Below, in pieces: positions 46,995 through 60,162 of a stretch of DNA of 64,000 bases. This DNA is from Hymenolepis diminuta (taxonomy: Eukaryota; Platyhelminthes; Cestoda; Cyclophyllidea; Hymenolepididae): NCBI GenBank assembly GCA_900708905.1, contig CAADRB010000055.1, forward strand, positions 842,495-906,494, read 5' to 3'. The notes under the pieces are model-generated. The model was not told the origin of the DNA. It saw nothing but the letters and a program-made list of their open reading frames with translations, and did no database searches. The position numbers and the translations under genes are program-made. Positions within the stretch are counted from its first letter, which is position 1; each line of letters begins with the position of its first letter.

Positions 46995-49544
46995 GTCGTC
47001 AGCATAAATATCTGGGCTTTCATATTCCTCTGTCACACGCTGTCATCTTATCTCACCTAATCCTATCTTTGTACGCCCCTTCCAGATTAATCAACTTGAC
47101 TACTCTTTCCCTCTTGTGTTATAACACATTGCGGTCTTCTCCCTTCTTTTTGTGACTAGTGCTTGATGATTGAGCGTTTTACGAAAGTACATCTACTGAA
47201 ATCTTGATGAGTACCACCTTATACTTATAACTGCTTTATGACTCACATATTTGTGTCCGTCTGTCTCTCACTACTAATGTGTTGGTCTATTTTTGTTCTT
47301 TTAAGTTATTGATGTCCTGTCTACTCGTTTATTTGCGATGAGATTTATTTATTTAACGACAGTTTTAGGAATTTAATGTATGCAAATAGGGATTCAGCTG
47401 CCCCATATTACTTTTTAAGTATTAATGTTATAAAGTCTAGTTAGAGGCGCGTGAACATGATTTATAACTGAAGTGAGAATCTAAAGTGGAGTAGATTGTG
47501 GAAGAAGTTGGGGGCACTAACGAAAGAAAATCAAGGTGGAATGCTTAGCAATCCAGGAATTTATCTAATGCCCTATTGCAACACACGATTAGCACTTCCT
47601 AATGTTAACTTCGATGTCCAGAATCTCAGGTTTCTAATTCTATAACATATAAGTAGTCAAAATATCCGGTTTCTCCCTTAGCCTTTCCTAAGGTTATAGC
47701 TTTTGTCTATTTCTAGTCTTCACGAAGGCAGGATAGAGAGACACCGATGAGCGGGCTTTGGTGAGGGTTGAACGAAAATGTGAGGATGCGTGTGTCTGCG
47801 GGTACTAGGTAGCGGTTAATGGATCACGTTTTTATTTGCAGAGGGGCTCATTTAGGTCGATAAGAGCAAAGGGATTCAGAGATAATAGGCATTGAAACAC
47901 GAAAATAATAAAAGCCGTAAAATGCAAAAGAATTATTTTTACTATTACAAACGATTTGCAATTTTCATTTGTGGGAAGCAACTGAAGTCGGCTAACAGAA
48001 AGTCAACTAAATGATAAGGAGAGGGAATCAAAAGAGATGCTGAGAAGAACGTCAAAGAGTTACTTCATTTGTCGTGGATAACCCACATTCTGAATTTTAG
48101 TCGCATGTTTCGTCCTTCGGATAGAAGCAAATGTTTGTCCACGATGTTCAACCACGACGGGTAGTTTTAATCAGTAAGAGTCAGTCTCGACACTTCAATT
48201 CATTTCTTTTTCCAATGGTTGAGAAGCCAAAATGACCTTACGTGGTTTTCAGCACCTTAACAGTCTTATCATAGAGGAGATGAGATAGCCAAAATTGTTA
48301 TAAGGGAACTCCGCAAGCTCTGTTCACTCAGACTGAGGTAAAATTTATAAAAGCAAAATATAAAAAAAAGCAGTAATACAGTGTAAAAGATGTTTAAAAT
48401 TCAGTGAATCAAAGAGGAATGAGAGAAAATAGATGATGAAATGAAAAATCCGGTTTCGTATGCTAAGTAAACGATACATTTCGATGCTTAACTGGTGTGC
48501 AAATGACTGTTATAAATTGAATTGTGCGTTGTTGAATTGAAAAGAGCTATCTCCAATTAGTGTACATAACCATACGATAACCAGCATCCTAGCAATCTCA
48601 ATGTTCCTACTATTAATTACACGCACGTTGGCTATAAGTTATCATAAATCTTCTTGGAAAAAGATCTAGGATTTTGGTGGTGTCAGATACGATGACATTG
48701 ACGATATTGTCGTAAAGAGGAGTGCATAATACCGAGTGCAACTTGAGCAGATTGAGGCAGGAGCGGTAGTGAAGGTATGAAATGAGTTAAGTTAAATTGA
48801 ATGGTAATGCCGTGAGAAAATATGTCGGCCTACTTCGTAACGACGCATATTATTGTCTTGGTTCCACCCTACCCTGCAATTCCATGTATTTAATTCTTCT
48901 CCACAAATCTTCCATTTTAAAATTTTTAAACGAAACGTCCCCTCACTTATGAATTTGTACAGTGACTTTTACGGGAATCGAGGGAGAAACTGAAATCTGG
49001 TAACAGAGCAAAATGAAAGCCAGATGATATTATTTTCTAGATTCCGACCTTTCCTCGTTCTCGCCAAAAATCCTCCATTTTGACCACCTCCACCTAAATT
49101 GTTCTTGGCCTCCTAATTGGATGGTTTCCTCTATGAAGTTTATTTTTTGTAACCTGCTAAGATGTTAGTGCATTTTGCTGAATAGGTAAGTTCTAGTTGT
49201 GGAGTCGAAGTTTATAATTCTATCAAATGATATGTTATCTTCTTATTTTAAAGATCAGTTAGCGTTTCTGAGACTTTCTTGTTATCGTTATCTCAAAACT
49301 AACTAACTTAGTCCGCCAGAATAAATATTTGTACTACTCAATCCAATATAGTAATATTATTGCGCAACCTTCACAAATTTTAATACTAGTTGTCAAGTTT
49401 AGATTGATATATAAACAGATAAAGATAATTATAAATCTTGCTGCAAAGAGTCGATTTTACCTTATTTATAGTTAATTTTTCAATGAAAAATCTAATCAGC
49501 TCTGTTTTGTTTAGACCATATCAGCCATTTAATTCCATCCAAGA

Positions 49545-49760
49545 TAATCAGGTCTTCTAAACCTTTGGGAGAAAAACGGTCAACGGGATCGGTAAGACCC
49601 ACCATCTTATTCAACTAATCTATCAAAATGTTTTGGGTATCGCTGAAACGAATTTGACAAGTAATCCGTGGGAGCAACCATGAAATTTGTATTTCGGAAC
49701 GTTAAGTATGTAAAGAACTCGAAAATTATATGAAGACTCTTTTGATTCCCTTAATGTTAT
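49545..49760 (+). repeat. Family B interspersed repeat, copy 4 (degenerate)
   Basis: Contains CCTTTGGGAGAAAAA, then CATGAAATTTGTATTTCGGAACGTTAAG and GAAGACTCTTTTGATTCCC, in family order. Weak. Confidence 0.35.
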
Positions 49761-52384
49761 TTTAGCATCTTTCCGATCTCCTTCCCTTTCTGCACTATTG
49801 GAATTTGCTGTTACAGCATGTAAAATTGATTATTCAGCGCATCTACACTTTTTCGTGTTAATTTGCCATTGCAATTTGAGCATCAACCGTGAATCCGATG
49901 CACCTTCAACGTAAACAATTTCTTTCAATAGTCACTAGCTGTAAGAGCAACAGTTAGAAGGTCAAAACACATAAAGGGTCATGAGAATTAATGCATTAGT
50001 TTACAATTTAGCATTGTTGTGAAGTTCTTAACGTTACAATGTTTCTCAAAATAATTCATCTAAAAAGTTAATTAATTTACTATTAGATCATGATAGACGG
50101 ATCGTCGTATCCTGAACAAATTTAAGAAGATGTGAACCGACCTGCAGTATGATAAAATTCCCCCTTTTCATGGTCTCTTTCGGTTTTCCTGATAATATAT
50201 CCTTATCCAACCCGAAATTATAATCTTTGATTGCCACCTAAGCGTACTATTGATCCCAGTTAGATATGTTGCTCCCTGATCATCCATACAGAAGTATTAT
50301 TTCTTGAATCATTATGTAAACGAGTTCGCTTTTAAACTTACGTCTTTTCCCCGACATCTTGTTTTCTGCTATTACTAATTCTACTGCATATTTCTACTAT
50401 ATCTAAAGTATATGAAATAGATTATTTTCTCATTCACTGTTTTACTCTCCCTTGTAAGATTCGTTTCGTGTATATGGACGGGACTCAATCATAGTAGCGT
50501 TTTATTATTAAGTTTTACCTAATTTGATAATTATTTGCAATAATAAAAATAATTTAATAATTAAAAATGTACATTCTCGGTGATTTTGAGTTCCTACTTG
50601 AATTTGACATTAATCTACAGGCGGTTAAGTTGCAGGAGGACCAAAAAAATTGACAATCTACTTTTAACTTTCTTTTGATTTCTTTTCTTTCAATCCAGTT
50701 TCTTAAAAGCAATGCTGAATTTTTCCTTCCCAAATGAGACTTTATCGCGAGTAAATATAGGAAACCTGAAATACATATTTACAAAGCCAAATAACTGATC
50801 AGAGACATAAGAAGAAAAAGTCTTCTTTTCAATACATATATTTTAACAATTTCATAATTTTCTTTCAAACACTTTACAATTTATACCTACTGCAGCTCGT
50901 ATTTCTATTCTATGGTTTGCAAATCTTCTCAAGGTTATAATTTGATAGGATATACGAGTCCGGTGAGTAACAATTTCATCCCACAGGCCTATTGAGGTGA
51001 GGATGGACGTGGAGTTCATGTGAAAAGCAGTACATGTGATTCACAAACAAGCAGAGACACCAAACGTTGATTAAATATCAGTTTTCGTAGGGACTGTAAA
51101 ATTGCCGATTTGAAATTTACATTTGTTCCAGGTTCTTATTACAGTTTAGCTCTTTCTCTATATTCCTGGCCTAAGAAACTTTTATATCCTTTAAATGATA
51201 AGGAACTAATTACGAGACTTCAAGAAATGATTGATTCCATGCTTTTTTCTCATTAAAAAAACCTGCGATCTATATCTCTCATGTTTTCTATATTCTGAGA
51301 ACGTGGTCCAAGTGCTATGTTCAAACGATAATTTGAATCCACTGGTAAATAAGCTCGAAGTGTCTCGGATATGATATTCGGAGATCAAATCATGAGAATG
51401 GAGTCTTGAAACATGTAGACGTTATAAAGTGATTCACTCTATGAAAAAGTGGACAGTTTATGTTAAGATACAATGAAAGGAGTTAGAAATGCGTAAAGAA
51501 GGACTAAGAAACATTATAGAGTACAAGATTGAGTGGAAGTACCCATCTTGGCTTCTGTCATCTTCACTACTATTGGATCATTTTTTAATCCACTGTTTTC
51601 CGATGTTTGTCTTCCTCCTCGCCTGTTGACTGATGAAATAGCTAGCGTAGCCTACTCCAGTGACTGGTGGCTCACACCATTTCTCAGTTCTAACTGTCCC
51701 TCATCTGATTAACAATGAGTGCCACATTGCTAACCCCGCAGGGGCTTTATTCAATTACTCACTCGCCTAACTTATATCTTTATCTTATGTGTGATAAATA
51801 TGGTCCACATCCTTCCCGGTCCGTCCCTTCTACTGTATTGCTAAATCTAACTCACAGAGCTAATATCGTATAACTATTGTAAAGGCGTCCATTCACAGAG
51901 TGCGGAATTTGGTCTTTCTGAGGAAGGTGGACACTACGAAAAGGCTTGTCTGTTCTAAAGGTCCCAGTTGAAGATAATTAGTAACCGATAACAGCCGGTT
52001 TCTCTTTATGGATATGTATCTATTATAATTTTATCAATTTGTCCATTTCACTGAAAAGTAGTTATAAAGAAATAAGTTGAACAGAAATTTACAGAGGAGA
52101 GAGAGGAGTGTAATATTCTAAAATACTGGCAGAGTATTCACGTAAATTTACGATTTATGCATCATTTTTTCTTACAAACTGTCACCGTTTGAACTTTCTT
52201 AGGTCAGGTGGAAGCTTCGTTATAAATATGATCTGATAGTAACCACACCAAACACAGGCTTTCTAATGCTTGAGGTTGAGTTTGACTGTTATTCTTGAAC
52301 TTCTATTTCTATTACTGTTTTAAATTCATATGAAGCAACTAACTTTCAACGTCTGGGTAGTGGAGCCCCAACCCTTCTAATATT

Positions 52385-52720
52385 AATTAGCATCATGTAA
52401 GCTGTTTAATATCATGTAAAATCACTTCGTTTTCTCAACCTGTGGAAGAAAAAATGCGAATTGAAGTTGTACGACCATCCATCATAATTAAACAAATGGT
52501 GAGCACTGAATATCCTAGACAAGCACTTATTCCAATCTGTGCAATGAATCATGAAATTTGAGTTCTGAAACGTGGACTACCCATTAAGAAATTATCATAC
52601 AACATCATACAACATCGAAAATCGAACGAAGTAGGTCCCTTTGATAACTTGACTTACTTCTAACACCCTTCCAGCGCTTTCAACTTTATCATTTAGTGCT
52701 CTTGCTATTCCCCAATGAAA
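52385..52720 (+). repeat. Family B interspersed repeat, copy 5
   Basis: Contains CATGTAAGCTGTTTAAT, CAACCTGTGGAAGAAAAA, GAATATCCTAGACAAGCA, AATCATGAAATTTGAGTTCTG and a CCCTTTGATAACTTGA block. It ends about 200 bp downstream of the secreted-protein gene's poly(A) signal. Confidence 0.55.
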
Positions 52721-52921
52721 AATTATAAATTTTCTGCCTTGCTGTAAATTATAGTTATCATATCATTTTGCCCAATATTGTTAGAGATACTGTCAAATGA
52801 CGGCTTTCGAATCAAATGAATCAATTTCGAATCGATCTAATTTGCAATATTTTTAAAAACCTATTAAATTTACCAGACATCTCGAAATGAGAACTCAAAT
52901 TAACAATTCACTTGCATGCAC

Positions 52922-52927
52922 TTTATT
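52922..52927 (-). terminator. Poly(A) signal of the secreted-protein gene
   Basis: AATAAA on the minus strand, 86 bp beyond the stop codon at 53013. Confidence 0.55.
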
Positions 52928-53012
52928 AAAATCCAAAATCAAATTAGTAACAGAGAAATCACACAGGACAAAACTTTAAGCACAAACAAGGAGCAAAACC
53001 GCATCAACTACG

Positions 53013-53351
53013 TTATTGTTCATCCTCAAGTGCATGTGGTGGTAATGTAGGGGGTTGGTCGGGAAGAGAGTTTGAAACTTTTTCCATTTCAGTACCGCTA
53101 TCATTAACATTGTCGTCAATATCTTGGGAAATATAATAACAGCCACCACATCCACATCCACAACCACAACCTTGTAACCCTTCTTGCTTTCTGTCATCTT
53201 CATCCGTACCTGCCTCTGTAACGGGGGATTTGTCAGTCTCAGTCTGTTCTAGTTCAATGGTTGTTGAATCAGCACTGACTGGTGTGGATCTAACACTAAC
53301 CAGAGTCCATATGGCTATGAAAACGAGAGGAAAGAAGACTCGAGATGACAT
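53013..53351 (-). CDS. Small secreted acidic protein with a Gly-Cys run, 112 aa, intronless
   Basis: Complete ATG-to-stop frame. Residues 1-22 or so form a clear signal peptide (MSSRVFFPLVFIAIWTLVSV), with cleavage likely near the STPVSA stretch. The mature part is rich in Thr, Ser, Glu and Asp (TTIELEQTETDKS, GTDEDDRKQ). A central run GCGCGCGCGGC alternates Gly and Cys (six Cys in 11 residues), and the C-terminal part is acidic and Pro-rich. No membrane segment follows, so secretion is inferred. The gene has its own signals: TATAAA 45 bp upstream of the ATG, a CCAAT box further up, and AATAAA 86 bp after the stop. No family is recognised. Possible roles such as a surface, eggshell or glandular product are only guesses. 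The alternating Gly-Cys may bind metal or cross-link. No intron is needed. Confidence 0.72.
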   Translation of the reverse strand: MSSRVFFPLVFIAIWTLVSVRSTPVSADSTTIELEQTETDKSPVTEAGTDEDDRKQEGLQGCGCGCGCGGCYYISQDIDDNVNDSGTEMEKVSNSLPDQPPTLPPHALEDEQ

Positions 53352-53395
53352 GATTTTAAAAAAACTGAACTAGATTTCTAGGTCTTGTAGGTAGA

Positions 53396-53401
53396 TTTAT
53401 A
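53396..53401 (-). promoter_or_regulatory. TATA box of the secreted-protein gene
   Basis: TATAAA on the minus strand within CTCCTATAAATC, placing a start site roughly 15-20 nt before the ATG at 53351. Confidence 0.6.
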
Positions 53402-53429
53402 GGAGGATTTTAACTTTCTTTGGCGTCTG

Positions 53430-53434
53430 ATTGG
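53430..53434 (-). promoter_or_regulatory. CCAAT box of the secreted-protein gene
   Basis: CCAAT on the minus strand (ATTGG on plus) about 30 bp upstream of the TATA box. Short motif, so modest weight. Confidence 0.35.
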
Positions 53435-56400
53435 ATGCTGAATTTACACAACTATGCAATGTTTGCTAAATGTACCCAGCTCATTTGGCATTTTGCTCTG
53501 ATGTAAACAAAAGAATGAATAATTCACATAATATTACGAGTAATAATGATAGCAAGGTGTTGTAGGAACATATGATATCATTTCAATAAATTAAAAGGTT
53601 TCTGTTGTATCTTGGGGCTGACTTAGTAGCAGCCAACTGCGGAGGAGCAGAGGCGTGTGGCGAACTTATTATGATAAACCACAGGAAAGTTGAAATAAAG
53701 GAGGATTAGTGCGTCTGGGGGTGGGGAGATGATAGGTCTGTATGCGAACTGAGTAGCTATTAGTCATGGGAAAGGGAGGAAAAAGGGAGGGGACACATCT
53801 TAGTAGTAGTTGTGGAGACCAGGCTAGTATTGATCAACTAGAGCCCACACCAATACACCGCAGTTTATTTTGATCAGTGGATTTTATTGATACTAACTGG
53901 CTGTTAACTGAAAGCCGTGAATCTCAGCAATAGTTACATTCGTGTGACAAACATAGTATAGGGTAAAGTAATATGCCCATATATTACCATATTTAGAGTA
54001 AGAACACAATGGCAGAAATGAACGGATGACATACAAACAGTTGTTTGTTTAAGATGGGAGACAATTGATTTCTAGCAAAATTACAAAGATTTTGCTCGCT
54101 GTTCGATCCTCTATTTCCACCGATGCAATTACCTTAGGATGGAAAAAATTGGGCCTTTTTCAAACAATGATTTTAGCAATATTAACTATAATTTTACCAT
54201 TAGATTCCATTTAGTTACGGTTTGCTCACCCTTGTTTGCGACCTCCAGGTGCTTTCATACTAGATAGCGCGGTTGCAAGATTAATCAATTTAACTTCCTC
54301 AGTAACAACGTGTTTGGTAACTTATCTATCACGTTCTTTTAACCATTTAAATTAGCCTGTCTCTTATAATGCTTATGGAAACAAGTTTGAAATATTTCGT
54401 GAAGTTAGATTTTTGTTTAAATCCATTGTTCAGAGTAAATTGTTAATTTATATGTAACCTGTCCCTTATTCTCCCGTTATCGGATTTTTTCCTCCCAGAA
54501 TTTGTATGACATGTTCTTATAGTAATAGGTCTAGTGATAAATTAACTTTAAAATTTAATTTAAGCTAAATTTAAACTGTTTGTTTAAAATGAAAGGCCAT
54601 CCGATGGTATGTCGTGAATTATGTGCAGTAGATTAATTTCTCTGTAGCTGTAAGGATTAGAATTTTGCCTTCTTCCTTCCTAGTTCGCTTTTAATACCCT
54701 CCTGGATTTATAGACACATATAATTATCTCACCCTCATTCCCCATGAGTTTATTTTTAATCGGAGTACCTCCCCAATTTTCCTTTTTCCCATTGATCCCG
54801 ACAGAGACGAGGCCCAAATACGGTTGAGCTTATCGCACAGGATTGAATGAAATGTTTTCACATCAGGCATGAAAAATTTCTTTCGCTAATTTTCGTAATT
54901 TTACTGATAGATACTTTATAGAACCATTCTGTTTGATCGATTTGTTGAACAAAATTAACAACGAATCAGATTTCGATTTTGCCTGTGTTTAATAATAAGG
55001 TGCATGTGTTCAATAGCTGGATAGATAGAATATTTATTTGTGATCAGTTTGTAGAGGTAATAATCATTTAATGTTTGCATTTTAAAGAAGATTTGATTCG
55101 AAAAATATATCAAAACATTTGTCGAAGGGAAAGATAACATGGCATAAAGATTTGAGCTCTGAAGATATTTCAGGTGTTCAAAATGCGATTTGTGCCTAGT
55201 GTCTTTCAGATATTTAGGTTCGTTGAGGAGGCAGTCCAGCTTAGAGAAGAGTTTTCAAGGCAGTGAAGGAATCCTCATTAGTGCCATTGATTTTTTAATA
55301 CAGGATTTCATTAATCTATTTCTTTTATTATTGATAGAACGACATCAAAACAAAGCTCACAGCTGTAATTCTTACATTATTCTAAGGCTAATTTATTCCC
55401 ACAAGCTGTCTCCAAATTGCCCATTATCTCTATTTTTATGCGGGTGCACATCCCTCCTAAAAGCTTGATAGTTATTTGGGACATAAACTGTTAGCATTCC
55501 AGTGTTTCGACTCCCAATCATACGAAGATGACCTGTATTCATATATAGTCTTTGTTGGGTTTGAGTAACTGCATTTCTGTCCTGTCTTTCTCTCAGTAAT
55601 CTAAGCCAACCTATTTGTGTTTGTCTGTTTGAAAAACTGTTTATTTTACCCATATAAACATTAACTTGTTAAGTTATGAAAGCTTTGGAAAATCCAGACA
55701 ATTAATTTTTTGAAGTAGAGAATGTTAAAAATTCTATAGTGACGTGATTTAATTCAATGTTGAAATTTGAAATTTGTTCTCACACAAATAATATTTACTC
55801 TTAATTGATACACAGCAATAAAATTTACAAATCTGAGTAACTTTCAAGTTTAATTTAAAAATCTTAGTAATCAAGCAAAATTCTCCTTCATTTCAGATAA
55901 AGTTAGAAGACATTATTTAATTCGATTTTTTATTGTATTGTGAGAGTATTTTGCTTAACGCTCTTATTTTTATCGGAAAGTATGAACCCCCTTGTGTCCT
56001 CAAGACCTATAAAGTTAACCATAGTAAGCAGTAATAATATTAAATTAGTGAGTTCATTTGACCTGACTTGATGATCACAGCACAATAGGTCTGAACTAAC
56101 TAAGCTGTCTTCAATCTCCTTTAGGTCCTCTCTATTATTACCTTTGGATAAGGAGAAATAAATGCAGTAGTTATATCTTCAGGCTTCTTTCTGTGTAAGA
56201 TTAAGGGTAACTGTAACTTTGGATGTGTGGGAATGACCAAATCCTCCTATTACAATAATCCTCACTGCGTCCAAGACGGAAAACTAGAACAGAAACCTAT
56301 GGACACGTACTTATTCAATTAGCAGTTCAGAATTGAGTCATCTGACATTTGTTTGAGCATAAAGCTAATACAGAGAGAGTAACGGCGCTTATATAGAGCG

Positions 56401-57444
56401 AAATGTTATACGAATAAAGAAATAACATCTATCATTAACACAAAATTATACTTAACATCTACACGTTGAAGATCAGGCCAGCATATCACCATATGTGTAA
56501 ACACATTTCCCCGTGATACTCAAACTAAATTAATGCGGATGAAAATGCTCGAATATAATTGATCTATTTCATTTTGGACAAACGCATGATAGATTCAAGG
56601 CTCACTAACTAAGACCCGGTTTTAATAATATAATAGTGCTGGTTACCGGAAATAGTCAAATGTTTTTTTCTACATATAAAAGATTGGCTTTCCAAGGCCA
56701 TATTGTGTTGGAGTTATACTTCTTGGGAAGTAACATAAATTTTCAACTTATTTCACCGGTTGCAATAATTTGAACCAGAACTGAAAAATCATATTAAATT
56801 AACGGGTTTACGTTATATAAAATTATATTTAATATTATATATCCTATAATTTAACCCCAGAAATTCGCTCCACTTTTATCTAAGCGTATTTGTAAATTAC
56901 TCTCAGTTTCATTTGAAATACGCCAATATGTAATATTAAGTTCAATTTATTAACTACTTTCAATAATATTAAGGGAAAGCAATCTAAAAGCATGTTTGAC
57001 TGAATTCATCAAAATTGTTCATTTTAATATGCAAACATTTTAAGCTGTCTCAGCAGAAATTTCGGTTTCATTTGTGGGGTTCACAGTGCTAACAAAGCTG
57101 ATTGAATCATGTGGGCTAGAACTTCTGGAAAGTGCGGATTTGTGTAACCGGTCGGGTAGAGAACAGGTGTGGACGTGCGTACAGAAACCTCTTCAACCAA
57201 TCAGCAAACAAGATCCCTGCAGCCAAGCGTGCTTCTGTATTTAATGACTAAGCTTTTGACAACGTCACACATAGAAGTGAGCATTAAACTTTCTCAACTT
57301 AACACATTGCTTGTTCTTGCTACTTTGGGCATAGCCTAGCTAATTTGAGAGTAAATTTATAATAGAGGACTCTGCTAGAGGCTGTTTGAACTGATTAGGA
57401 GAATTACTTAGGTGTAGCAAAAAGACTTATTGGTGTAGCATCCG
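53435..57444. other. Intergenic region
   Basis: No recognised gene. The minus-strand frame at 55393-55653 has a balanced hydrophilic composition and an ATG (see separate entry). The rest is AT-rich and featureless to my eye. Confidence 0.35.
55393..55653 (-). CDS. Possible small hypothetical protein, 86 aa
   Basis: ATG-started frame (MGKINSFSNRQTQIGW and onward) rich in Arg, Gln, Asn and Thr with few low-complexity stretches, unlike most spurious frames here. No signal peptide, no membrane segment, no recognised motif, no TATA box or poly(A) signal seen. Could equally be chance. Confidence 0.2.
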   Translation of the reverse strand: MGKINSFSNRQTQIGWLRLLRERQDRNAVTQTQQRLYMNTGHLRMIGSRNTGMLTVYVPNNYQAFRRDVHPHKNRDNGQFGDSLWE

Positions 57445-57450
57445 CTACAC
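57433..57450. other. Perfect 7-bp hairpin at the end of the acidic remnant
   Basis: GTGTAGC-ATCC-GCTACAC, spanning the TAG stop of the decayed frame. Another GGTGTAGC occurs 22 nt upstream on plus. Confidence 0.4.
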
Positions 57451-57780
57451 ATTAAACCCTGGAATGTCCGATTCCTCATTAGCATCAGCATCATCGGGGA
57501 CCTCCCTAGCATTAATTTCTTTTTCTTCTATGAAATTAGCATCTCCCAAAGTTCTTTCATCAAGTTCCTCAATAGCGAATCCATCTTCATCTCCTTCTTC
57601 TTAATCTTGGTCTTATTCCTCTGCTTCAAAAGAATTTTCCACAAGGCCACGCATTGCTTGATAGCGGAAAGCACTATTATCATCGGTCTCGGTAAAAGCG
57701 AATATGCAGTTCTCATTCTTGAGAAGATATCTGAATCCATTAGACAGTAAAATGGCCAAAATGAAATGAGGAATGTGTTA
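57445..57780 (-). pseudogene. Decayed acidic protein-coding remnant with two in-frame stops
   Basis: Read on the minus strand, one frame gives a protein-like sequence: NGFRYLLKNENCIFAFTETD, then FRYQAMRGLVENSFEAEE, two TAA codons four codons apart (57615-57613 and 57603-57601), then EEGDEDGFAIEELDERTLGD and on to IPGFNV and TAG at 57447-57445. Both stops lie in a Glu-rich run where a single G-to-T change in GAA would create them. This suggests a dead gene copy or retrocopy. Family not recognised. No splice sites could remove so short a segment. Confidence 0.5.
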
Positions 57781-60162
57781 AAGGATCTCAGCCTAAAAAG
57801 TCTTACTTTGTTCTAAATGTAAGTTCAGTCAAGAGGTTCATTTACTTTCCTAAAACACACAGTCCAGTGTGCCATGGTCTAATATTCTGAATTTATTCAC
57901 TTCATCCCAAGAACCTTGAGTTTGTTAATGCGACAGATATTTAAATAAAACTAACCAGTTGGATTAATGGAATGAGCGTTCATTATAAAGATTAATTGGC
58001 TCATACTCTTTCATTTTACTTTCTACTATCGTATTGTAAGTAATAATTAGTGGAATAATTTTAATGCATAAATTAACGTTATCTGGCATAAATTTTTGAT
58101 CATTCAACAACGTATTCATTTACATATGATATTGATGATGCAAATTTTACTAAAGAAAGCAAAGATGTCAAATACTAGTGCATTGAAACAAGATACCTTT
58201 GGAATTCGACGAATGTGTTTTGATTATTTAAACCTGGCATTGATTTGATTTCTATTACAGATCACGCCGATGAAAGGGTTTTTTCGGTGACAGAGCAGCC
58301 TTGAATAGAGAATAATCGTAAATAAGCTTACGGTCGTCACTTAATCATTAAAGGATCTGCTGTTTTGCCAAATTCTTATTTTAAAAAATATATTATTTTT
58401 TAATAGCTGAGTTTAACAGCTTTCGAATAGCTGTGATTATCAATGCTTCATGTCAGTAATGGTATTCTATTTTATCGCTTTGCTATACCCCAGAGTGATG
58501 CAAAAAATTTTTATTCATCGTTGGAAAGTAACTGAAATTAGGCTAGCACAGTTCAATGAAGAATAAAGGATTGGGTTCGAAAAGCGAGGGTTGAAAACGT
58601 TGCTTGAATTAATAATCAGACTGGGAATCTCATTAATGAACCGTTCGTTGATTAATATATCAAAAGTCATATTTCATAATTCAGTCCTTCGATTAGGCTC
58701 AAACTCTTATCCAAAATCTCCACTGGTTATTGGTTGATTTGCTAGTTATGGTGGTCATTCCTACTATTTCAGTTAATTTGTTCTTTCAAAGATCGAAAAA
58801 CCAACATGATCTTACTCGAACTACAGGAGTAAATACTGTCTTTGCAGAGCTCTCGGACAGAGTTTATTCAAGGTCAATCATGTTTATAATTAATAGTACC
58901 GGGTATCACATAATTACATAATATTTTAAGTTATTTTGGTGTTTTTTTAAATGACATTGTCAAATGAATCCAGACGAATAATTTGGGCTGAAATGGGGGC
59001 CATACTTCTACAATGACCAAAAAGCTGGAATTCCAACCAGCTGATTTCATCAATTAGCATTCGATTATACTTGAACGAGCTCTTTTTAACAACAAAATAC
59101 AGAGTAACAATAAAATAACTCCATGAGGGATCCCAAAACGTTTAAGTGATCGCTGACGCCCGAAGTCTTCGGTGCTAATGACCTTCGAAAACTAGTTGTT
59201 TAAGTGCAGATATGATAAAAACAATAGAAGAATAATCATTTTTAGTGAAGCATTATTAGTCTATCTTCTTTTATTTGCATCAAATATTATCATCTCTTCA
59301 ATGAATAGTACGATTGGAATTATCATACCATGGTTTAAATTAAATTGCCTTCAGATCAGTTGCAGATTATTATGTGACTTTCATTTTAGGATCTATAAAC
59401 CCAACGAACATTTTGAAATCTGAATTCCAGCTTCCAAATGTATTCACTGGTCAATAAACTTGAATTATTTCATTACGATGGTGACCCTTTTAATATGCAA
59501 ATACTTACTCACCGTCTACTGCATTTTTAAAATTTTATTCTTCCATTAATTTTCGCCTCTTTGACCGACCTAAGTCTTAGCCGTCTGTATGAAAACGTTT
59601 TACTTTTCCGAATAACATATTCCCTTTTCTTTATCTATACAACATACTTTTGCAATTACTCTCTAATCTTCCCCATCTGGGTAGTTGAGAGGTGGAAATT
59701 TAGCGGTCCTGTGATGGAGTTTCCTGCATCACCGACTTTAAGGTTAGCGGCCTAATACTGTGAACATCCCAGTTAACAGTAAGAAGCGCTAATCATGGTC
59801 TATTCTCACCTAAGGCGATACCAACACGTCGCCAGTATTGCACACCCCAAAAACCTTTAACTTTCTTTATCCTCTGATGTGTTCGACTTTTTGTAAGTTT
59901 TCAACGTGTGCATTATCTTTCAATCCTCTGCAAAGCAGTTTCTATATTTCTATTGCATTGTCAACGCCTATTTATTTGCTTATCTTTGGTATCTCTTAGA
60001 ATATAAATTCATAACCTAAAGATTGTGTTCAATCACGGGACCGGCGCTTCTAAACAGCACTCTCTCAAGCAATCACAACAAGACTACTGCATTTGAAGTA
60101 ACCATTCTCCACTTTATCACCGCTACATATCATTCTAACTTACTGAGTCAATTATTTTACAG
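57781..60162. other. Intergenic region
   Basis: No recognised gene. An open frame at 58730-58921 follows an ACTATTTCAG acceptor-like site and reads NLFFQRSKNQHDLT and onward. It has no donor and ends at a stop, so I do not call it. Confidence 0.35.

Larger units (their letters stand above)
46995..52920. other. Gene-poor region downstream of ATP9
   Basis: Presumed ATP9 3' UTR followed by intergenic DNA. I found no clear poly(A) signal close to the stop. Two family B copies (about 49545-49760 and 52385-52720) are the only recognised features. A minus-strand open frame at 51206-51388 looks mildly coding (SEYHIRDTSSLF and onward) but lacks supporting splice sites. Confidence 0.35.

Noticed and set aside
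51206..51388. 60-codon minus-strand frame
   Set aside because: Some protein-like composition but no acceptor and only a poor GTTTTT donor.
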